From Hydractinia symbiolongicarpus (lineage: Eukaryota > Cnidaria > Hydrozoa > Anthoathecata > Hydractiniidae), in assembly GCF_029227915.1 (NCBI RefSeq), contig NC_079881.1, forward strand, positions 23,289,501-23,353,500: a stretch of DNA of 64,000 nucleotides, written 5' to 3'. A program made the position numbers and the translations under genes. Every line of letters begins with the position of its first letter. The stretch's first letter is position 1. Below are positions 52,561 to 61,714 of the stretch, one piece after another. The notes beneath the pieces are model-generated. The model worked only from the letters and a program-made list of their open reading frames with translations. It was not told the origin of the DNA and did no database searches.

Positions 52561-54148
52561 TGAAACGATTGACTCTGGGACTTAATTGAACTGATTTTGA
52601 ACTGTGACCTTATTAATGTTACAAGTGAGACAATTGGTCTCCAAGGAATAACAATCTTCTTAATTTGACATGATTGCTGGATTTCAGGGATTACATTAGC
52701 CTCGATGGCAGCGCTTTATTTAAAAATTTAGATAAATAAGTCTTTCCTTACTGTGGGACCAATCCTGGCCGTTAGCACGCGCTGAATAAATAGGAACAGT
52801 TACAAAGACTACATTCCATTGACCTTCTAACGCTGTCAATCCGCTTCAGTAACAACGGTTGCGTCACATATTTGTACCAACATGTATTTAGCGATACGTC
52901 TCTCATATTACTAGGTTGCATCGCTTTTAGCAGTGAAACGATTGACTCTGGGACTTAATTGAACTGATTTTGGACTGTGACCTTTTAAATGTGAAAGTGA
53001 GACAATTGGACTTTAAGAAATAACATTCTTCTTACCTTGACATGATTGCCGAAACTCAGCGATTACACTGGGCACTGTGGTTGCGCTTTATTAAAAAATT
53101 AAGATAAATAAGTCATTTTTTACTGTGGGACCAATCCTGGCCGTTAGCACGCGCTGAATGAATAGGATCAGTTCCAAGGGCTATATTTCATTGACTTTCT
53201 AGCGGCATAAATTCGTTTGAATTACAACGGTTGCGTCACATATTCGTACCAACATGTACCTAGCGATAGTATTCAGATAATACTAGGTTGCATCGCTTTT
53301 AACAGTGAAACGATTGACCGTGGGACTTAATTGAACTAATTCTGGACTATGACCTTATAAATGTGATAAATGAGCCAATTTGACTCCAAGGAATAACATT
53401 GTTCTTAATTCAACATGATTTCTGGAATTCAGCGAGTACACTAGGCCATGTGGTAGCGCTTTATTTAAAAATTTAGATAAATAAATCATTTTTTACTGTG
53501 AGACCAATCCTAGCCGTTAGTTCGCGCTAAAGAAATACAGACAGTTTTAAAAACTACATTTCATTGACCTTCTAACGCTGTCAATCCGCTTCAGTAACAA
53601 CGGTTGCGTCACATATTTGTACCAACATGTATTTAGCGATACGTCTCTCATATTACTAGGTTGCATCGCTTTTAGCAGTGAAACGATTGACTCTGGGACT
53701 TAATTGAACTGATTTTAGACTGTGACCTTATAAATGTTACAAGTGAGACAATTGGTCTCCAAGGAATAACATTCTTCTTAATTTGACATGATTGCTGGGA
53801 TTCAGCGATTACATTATGCTCTGTGGTAGCGCTTTATTTAAAAATTTAGATAAACAGGAATTTTCTTACTGTGGGACCAATCCTGGCCGTTAGCACGCGC
53901 TGAATAAATAGGATCAGTTCCAAAGACTACATTTCATTGACTTTCTAGCGGCATAAATCCGTTTGAATTACAACGGTTGCGTCACATATTCGTACCAACA
54001 TGTACTTAGCGATAGTATTCGGATATTACTAGGTTGCATCGCTTTTAACAGTGAAACGATTGACCGTGGGACTTAATTGAACTAATTCTGGACTATGACC
54101 TTATAAATGTGATAAATGAGCCAATTTGACTCCAAGGAATAACATTGT
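51287..54148. repeat. Block 5: subfamily C patch
   Basis: Monomer starts: 51287, 51659, 52032, 52405, 52778, 53150, 53523, 53896. These carry C-type heads (CACGCGCTGAATAAATAGG or the AATGAATAGGATCAG variant) and C-type tails. Internal repetition is visible. The variant GCGATACGTCTCTCATATTA occurs at about 52891 and again 746 bp (2 monomers) later. The AATGAATAGGATCAG head at 52032 recurs 1,118 bp (3 monomers) later at 53150. The tail of unit 52778 is switched to an A-type tail. The right edge lies inside unit 53896. Confidence 0.7.
52778..53149. repeat. Chimeric monomer: C head, A tail
   Basis: It starts with the C-type CACGCGCTGAATAAATAGG head and GCTTTTAGCAGTGAAACG. At ACCTT (52980-52984) it changes to TTTAAATGTGAAAGTGAGAC and ends GGGCACTGTGGTTGCGCTTT, as in the A-type unit at 50915. 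The following linker is C-type again (CCTGGCCGTTAGCACGCG), so the A tail is bounded on both sides by C sequence. Confidence 0.75.
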
Positions 54149-57100
54149 TCTTAATTTGACATGATTGCCGGAACTCAGCGATTACACTGAGCGCTGTGGT
54201 AGCGCTTTATTAAAAGATTAAGATAAATAAGTCATTTTTAACTGTGGCACCAATCCTAGCCGGTAGTTCGCGCTGAAGAATTAGAGACAGTTTCAAAAAC
54301 TACATTTCATTTACTTTCTAACGGTGTCAATCCGTTTAAGTTACAACGGTTGCGTCACATATTCGTACCAACATGTATTTAGCGATATTTCTCCTCTATT
54401 ACTAGGTTTCATCGCTTTTAACAGTGAAACGATTAACTGTGGGACTTAATTGAACTGATTTTGGACTGTAACCTTATAAATGTGAAATTGAGACAATTGG
54501 ACTTCAAGAAATAACATTCTTCTTACTTTGACATGATTGCCGAAACTCAGCGATTACACTGGGCGCTGTGGCAGCGATTCATTTAAAAATTAAGATAAAA
54601 AATTCAGTTTTTACTGAGGGACCAATCCTAGCCGTTAGCTCGCGCTGAAGAAATAGAGACAGTTTAAAAAACTACATTTCATTTACTTTCTAACGGTGTC
54701 AGTCCGTTAAAGTTACAACGGTTCTGTCACATATTCGTAGCAACATGTATTTAGTGATTTTCTTCCGATATTACTAGGTTGCATCGCTTTTAACAGTGAA
54801 ACGATTGACTGTGGGACTTAATTGAATTAACTTTCGACTGTGACCTGATAAATGTAATAAATGAGACAATTGGTCTCCAAGAAATAACATTCTTCTTAAT
54901 TTGACATGATTACCGGACTCAGGCATTACACTGGGCGCTGTAGTAGCGCTTCATATAAAAATTTAGATAAATAAGTCATTTTTACTGTGGGAACAATCCT
55001 AGCCGTTAGCGCGCGCAGAAAATATAGAGACAGTTTCAAAAACTACATTTCATTCAATTTATAACGGTTTCAATCTGTTTGAGTTAAAACGGTTGCGTCA
55101 CATATTTGCACCAACATGTATTTAGCGATATTTTTCCTCTATTACTAGGTTGCATCGCTTTTAACAGTGAAACGATTGACTGTGGGACTTAATTGAACTG
55201 ACTTTGGACTGTGACCTGATAAATGTAATAAATGAGACAATTGGTCTCCAAGAAATAACATTCTTCTTAACTTGACATGATTGTGGGAACTCAGCGATTA
55301 CACTGGACCCCGTGGTAGCGCTGCATTTAAAAATTTAGATAAATAAGTCATTTTTACTGTGGGACCAATCCTAGCCGTTAGTTCGCGCTGAAGAAATAGG
55401 AACAGTTCCAAAGACTACACTTCATTGACATTCTAGCAGTATAAATCCGTTTGAGTTACAACGGTTGAGTCACATATTCGTACGAACATGTATTTAGCGA
55501 TAGTATTCGGATATTACTAGGTTGCATCGCTTTTAACAGTGAAACGATTGATTCTGGGACTTAATTGAACTGATTTTGGACTTTGACCTTATAAATGTGA
55601 TAAATGAGGCAGTTTGACTACAAGAAATAACATTCTTCTTACTTTGACATGATTGCCGAAACTCAGCGATTACACTGGGCGCTGTGGTAGCGATTCATTT
55701 AAAAATTAAGATAAAAAATTCAGTTTTTACTGAGGGACCAATCCTAGCCGTTAGCTCGCGCTGAAGAAATAGAGACAGTTTAAAAAACTACATTTCATTT
55801 ACTTTCTAACGGTGTCAGTCCGTTAAAGTTACAACGGTTCTGTCACATATTCGTACCAACATGTATTTAGTGATTTTCTTCCGATATTACTAGGTTGCAT
55901 CGCTTTTAACAGTGAAACGATTGACTGTGGGACTTAATTGAATTAACTTTCGACTGTGACCTGATAAATGTAATAAATGAAACAATTGGTCTCCAAGAAA
56001 TAACATTCTTCTTAATTTGACATGATTACCGGACTCAGGCATTACACTGGGCGCTGTAGTAGCGCTGCATATAAAAATTTAGATAAATAAGTCATTTTTA
56101 CTGTGGGAACAATCCTAGCCGTTAGCGCGCGCAGAAGATATAGAGACAGTTTCAAAAACTACATTTCATTCAATTTATAACGGTGTCAATCTGTTTGAGT
56201 TAAAACGGTTGCGTCACATATTCGCACCAACATGTATTTAGCGATATTTTTCCTCTATTACTAGGTTGCATCGCTTTTAACAGTGAAACGATTGACTGTG
56301 GGACTTAATTGAACTGATTTTGGACTGTAACCTTTTAAATGTGAAAGTGAGACAATTGTACTTCAAGAAATAACATTCTTCTTACATTGACATGATTGTC
56401 GAAACTCAGCGATTACACTGGGCGCTGTGGTAGCGATTCATTTAAAAATTAAGATAAAAAATTCAGTTTTTACTGTGGGACCAATCCTAGCAGTTAGCTC
56501 GCGCTGAAGAAATAGAGACAGTTTCAAAAACTACATTTCATTTACTTTCTAACGGTGTCAGTCCGTTTAAGTTACAACGGTTCTGTCACATATTCGTACC
56601 AACATGTATTTAGTGATTTTCTTGCGATATTACTTAGTTGTATCGCTTTTAACAGTGAAACGATTGACTGTGGGACTTAATTGAACTAACTTTGGACTGT
56701 GACCTGATAAATGTAATAAATGAGACAATTGGTCTCCAAGAAATAACATTCTTTTTACATTGACATGGTTGCCGAAACTCTGCGATTACACTGGGCACTG
56801 TGGTTGCGCTTTATTAAAAAATTAAGATAAACAAGTCATTTTTACTGTGGGACCAATCCTAGCCGTTAGCGCGCGCTGAAAATATAGAGACAGTTTCAAA
56901 AACTACATTTCATTGACTTTATAACGGTGTCAATCTGTTTGAGTTACAACGGTTGCGTCACATATTCGTACCAACATGTATTTAGCGATATTTTTCCTCT
57001 ATTACTAGGTTGCATCGCTTTTAACAGTGAAACGATTGACTGTGGGACTTAATTGAACTGATTTTGGACTGTAACCTTTTAAATGTGAAAGTGAGACAAT

Positions 57101-57243
57101 TGGACTTTAAGAAATAACATTCTTCTTACATTGACATGATTGCCGAAACTCAGCGATTACACTGGGCACTGTGGTTGCACTTTATTAAAAAATTAAGATA
57201 AACAAGTCATTTTTTACTGTGGGACCAATCCTAGACGTTAGCT
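54149..57243. repeat. Block 6: subfamily A patch
   Basis: Monomer starts: 54269, 54641, 55012, 55384, 55757, 56128, 56500, 56872. From about 54160 to 55200 the sequence follows 49320-50360 at a shift of 4,840 bp (13 monomers), including the uncommon TTAAAAGATTAAGATAAATA tail and the AGTCCGTTAAAG head variant. From about 55620 it follows 49660 onward at a shift of about 5,957 bp (16 monomers). The block is thus built from two overlapping partial copies of the same source region. Confidence 0.7.
54160..55200. repeat. 13-monomer-spaced partial copy of 49320-50360
   Basis: Constant shift of 4,840 bp. TTAAAAGATTAAGATAAATA, GAATTAGAGACAG, TAGGTTTCATCGC, CGATTAACTGTGGG, AGTCCGTTAAAG and GCGCGCAGAAAATATAG all correspond in order. 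It ends at about 55200, where ACTTTGGACTGTGACCTG replaces ATTTTGGACTGTAACC. It enters from a C-type unit at TTCTTAATT (54148-54156). Confidence 0.8.
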
Positions 57244-58520
57244 CGCGCTGAAGAAATAGAGACAGTATCAAAATCTACATTTCATTTACTTTCTAACGGT
57301 GTCAATCCGTTTGAGTTACAACGGTTGCGTCACATGTTCGTACCAACATGTATTTAGTGATTTTCTTCCGATATTACTAAGATGTATTGCTTTTAACAGT
57401 GAATTGATTGACTGTGGGAATTAATAGAACTGATTCTCACTGTGACCTTATAAATGTTACAAGTGAGACAATTGGTCTCCAGGGAATAACATTCTTCTTA
57501 ATTTGACATGATTGCTGGATTACAGGGATTACATTAGCCTCGATGGTAGCGCTTTATTTAAAAATTTAGATAAATAAGTCTTTCCTTACTGTGGGACCAA
57601 TCCTGGCCGTTTGCACGCGCTGAATAAATAGGAACAGTTACACAGACTACATTCCATTGACCTTCTAACGCTGTCAATCCGCTTCAGTAACAACGGTTGC
57701 GTCACATATTCGTACCAACATGTATTTAGCGATACGTTTCTCATATTCCTAGGTTGCATCGCTTTTAGCAGTGAAACGATTGACTCTGGGACTTAATTGA
57801 ACTGATTTTGGACTGTAACCTTATAAGTGTTACAAGTGAGACAATTGGTCTCCAAGGAATAACATTCTTCTTAATTTGACATGATTGCTGGGATTCAGCG
57901 ATTACATTAGACTCTGTGGTAGCGCTTTATTTAAAAATTTAGATAAACAGGAATTTTCTTACTGTGGGACCAATCCTGGCCGTTAGCACGCGCTGAATGA
58001 ATAGGATCAGTTCCAAGGACTATATTTCATTGACTTTCTAGCGGCATAAATTCGTTTGAATTACAACGGTTGCGTCACTTATTCGTACCAACATGTACTT
58101 AGCGATAGTATTCGGATAATACTAGGTTGCATCGCTTTTAACAGTGAAACGATTGACCGTGGGACTTAATTGAACTAATTCTGGACTATGACCTTATAAA
58201 TGTGATAAATGAGCCAATTTGACTCCAAGGAATAACATTGTTCTTAATTCAACATGATTTCTGGAATTCAGCGAGTACACTAGGCCATGTGGTAGCGCTT
58301 TATTTAAAAATTTAGATAAATAAATCATTTTTTACTGTGAGACCAATCCTAGCCGTTAGTTCGCGCTAAAGAAATACAGACAGTTTTAAAAACTACATTT
58401 CATTGACTTTCTAACGGTGTCAGTCCGTTTAAGTTACAACGGTTGAGTCACATATTCGTACCAACATGTATTTAGCGATACGTTTCTCATATTAATAGGT
58501 TGCATCGCTTTTAACAGTGA
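55620..58520. repeat. 16-monomer-spaced repeat, copy 2
   Basis: Second copy of 49660-52560, with more substitutions than the 18,979-bp duplication and therefore older. One stretch near 56753-56831 departs from the expected sequence and matches the tail of a neighbouring monomer. Its right end abuts the large duplicated block. Confidence 0.8.
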
Positions 58521-61500
58521 AACGCTTGACTGTGGGACTTAATTGAACTGATTCTGGACTGTGACCTTATAAATGTGATAAATGAGCCAATTGGTGTCCA
58601 AAGAATAACATTCTTCTTAATTTGACATGATTCCTGGAATTAAGCGATTACATTATGCTCTGTGGTAGCACTTTATTTAAAAATTTAAATAAATAAGTCT
58701 TTTCTTACTGTGGGACCAATCCTGGCCGTTAGCACGCGCTGAATAAACAGGAACAGTTCCAAAGACTGCATTTCATTGACTTTCTAGCGGTATAAGTCTG
58801 TTTGAGTTACAACGGTTCTGTCACATATTTGTACCAACATGTATTTAGCGTTATTTTTCTGATATTACTAGGTTGCATCGCTTTTAACAGTGAAACGATT
58901 GACTGTGGGAATTAATAGAACTGATTCTGGACTGTGACCTTATAAATGTGATAAATGAGCCAATTGGTCTCCAAGGAATAACATTCTTCTTAATTTGTCA
59001 TGATTGCCGGAATTCATCGATTACATTAGGCTCTGTGGTAGCGCTTTATTTAAAAATTTAGATAAAGAAGTCTTTTCTTACTGTGGGACCAATCCTGTTC
59101 CTTCGTACGCGCTGAATAAATAGGAACAGTTCCACAGACTACATTTCATTGACTTTCTAGCGGTATAAATCCGTTTGAGTTAGAACGGTTGCGTCACATA
59201 TTCGTACCAACATGTATTTAGCGATATTTTTCTGATATTACTAGGTTGCATCGCTTTTAACAGTGAAACGATTGACTGTGGGACTTAATTGAACTAACTT
59301 TGGACTGTGACCTGATAATTGTAATAAATCAGACAACTGATCTCCAAGAAATAACATTCTTCTTAAATTGACGTGATTGCCGGAACTTAGCGATTACATT
59401 GGGCGCTGTGGTAGCGCTTCATTTAAAAATTTAGATAAATAAGTCATCTTTAATGTGGGACCAATCCTGGCCGTTATCGCGCGCTGAAGAAATAGCGACA
59501 GTTTCAAAAACTAAATTTCATTGACTTTCTAACGCTATCAATCCGCTTCAGGTACAACGGTTGCGTCACATATTCGTACCAACATGTATTTAGCGATACC
59601 TTTCTCATATTACTAGGTTGCATCGCTTTTAACAGTGAAACGATTGACTCTGGGACTTAATTGAACTGATTTTTAACTGTGACCTTATAAATGTTACAAG
59701 TGAGACAATTGGTCTCCAAGGAATAACATTCTTCTTAATTTGACATGATTGCTGGATTTTAGGGATTACATTAGCCTCGATGGTAGCGCTTTATTTAAAA
59801 ATTTAGATAAATAAGTCTTTCCTTACTGTGGGACCAATCCTGGCCGTTAGCACGCGCTGAATAAATAGGAACAGTTACAAAAACTACATTCCATTGACCT
59901 TCTAACGCTGTCAATCCGCTTCAGTAACAACGGTTGCGTCACATATTCGTACCAACATGTATTTAGCGATACGTTTCTCATATTACTAGGTTGCATCGCT
60001 TTTAGCAGTGAAACGATTGACTCTGGGACTTAATTGAACTGATTTTGGACTGTCACCTTATAAATGTTACAAGTGAGACAATTGGTCTCCAAGGAATAAC
60101 ATTCTTCTTAATTTGACATGATTGCTGGGATTCAGCGATTACATTATGCTCTGTGGTAGCGCTTTATTTAAAAATTTAGATAAACAGGAATTTTCTTACT
60201 GTGGGACCAATCCTGGCCGTTAGCACGCGCTGAATAAATAGGATCAGTTCCAAAGACTACATTTCATTGACTTTCTAGCAGCATAAATCCGTTTGAATTA
60301 CAACGGTTGCGTCACATATTCGTACCAACATGTACTTAGCGATAGTATTCGGATATTACTAAGTTGAATCGCTATAACAGTGAAACGATTGACCGTGGGA
60401 CTTAATTGAACTAATTCTGGACTATGACCTTATAAATGTGATAAATGAGCCAATTTGACTCCAAGGAATAACATTGTTCTTAATTCAATATGATTTCTGG
60501 AATTCAGCGAGTACACTAGGCCATGTTATAGCGCTTTATTTAAAAATTTAGATAAATAAATCATTTTTTACTGTGGTATTAATCCTAGCACTTAGCTCGC
60601 GCTGAAGAAATAGAGACAGTTTCAAAAACTACATTTCATTGACTTTCTAACGGTGCCAATCCGTTTGAGTTACAGCGGTTGCGTTACATATTCGTACCAA
60701 CATGTATTTTGTGATTTTCTTCCGATATTACTAAGTTGTTTTGCTTTTAACAATGAAACGATTGACTGTGGGAATTAATTGAACTGATTTTGGACTGTGA
60801 CCTTATAAATGTTATAAGTGAGAAAATTGGACTCCAAGAAATAACATTCTTCTTAACTTGACATGATTGTGGGAACTCAGCGATTACACTAGACCCCGTG
60901 GTAGCGCTCCATTTAAAAATTTAGATAAATAAGTCATTTTTACTGTGGGACCAATCCTAGCCGTTAGCGCGCGCTGAAGATATAGAAAAAGTTTCAAAAA
61001 CTCCATTTCATTGACTTTCTAACAGTGTCAATCCGTTTGAGTTACAACGGTTGCGTCACATATTCGTACCAACATGTATTTAGCGATAGTATTCGGATAT
61101 TACTAGGTTACATCGCTTTTAACAGTGAAACGTTTGACTGTGGGACTTAATTGAACTGACTTTGGACTTTGACCTTAGAAATGTGATAAATGAGCCAGCT
61201 TGACTACAACAAAGAACATTCTTATTAATCTGACATGATTGCTGGAACTCAGCGATTACACTGGGCGCTGTGGTAACGTTTCATTTAAAATTTAAGTTAA
61301 ATAAGTCTTTTTTTAATGTGGCACCAATCCTAGCCGTTTGTTTGCGCAGAAGAAATAGGAACAGTTCCAAAGACTACATTTCATTGTCTTTCTAGCGTTA
61401 TAAATCCGTTTGAGTTACAACGGTTGCGTCACATATTCGTACCAACATGTATTTAGCGATAGTATTCGGATGTTACTAGGTTGCATTGCTTTTAACAGTG

Positions 61501-61714
61501 AAACGATTGACTGTGGGACTTAATTGAACTGATTTTGGACTTTGACCTTATAAATGTGATAAATGAGGCAGTTTGACTACAAGAAGTAACATTCTTCTTA
61601 ATTTGACATGATTGCTGGAACTCAGCGATTACATTGGACCCCGTTGTAGCGCTCCATTTAAAAATTTAGATAAATAAGACATTTTTACTGTGGGACCAAT
61701 CCTAGCCGTTAGTT
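57244..61714. repeat. Block 7: subfamily C patch, joined from two source blocks
   Basis: Monomer starts: 57244, 57616, 57989, 58362, 58735, 59108, 59480, 59853, 60226, 60598, 60970, 61343. The left part to about 58505 follows 51287-52548 (16-monomer shift). From 58545 on it is the copy of 39566 onward (shift 18,979 bp). The uncommon heads with GACAGTATCAAAATCTAC at 51287 and 57244 confirm the left match. The GTTCCTTCGTACGCGCTG linker before 40129 and 59108 confirms the right one. Confidence 0.72.
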
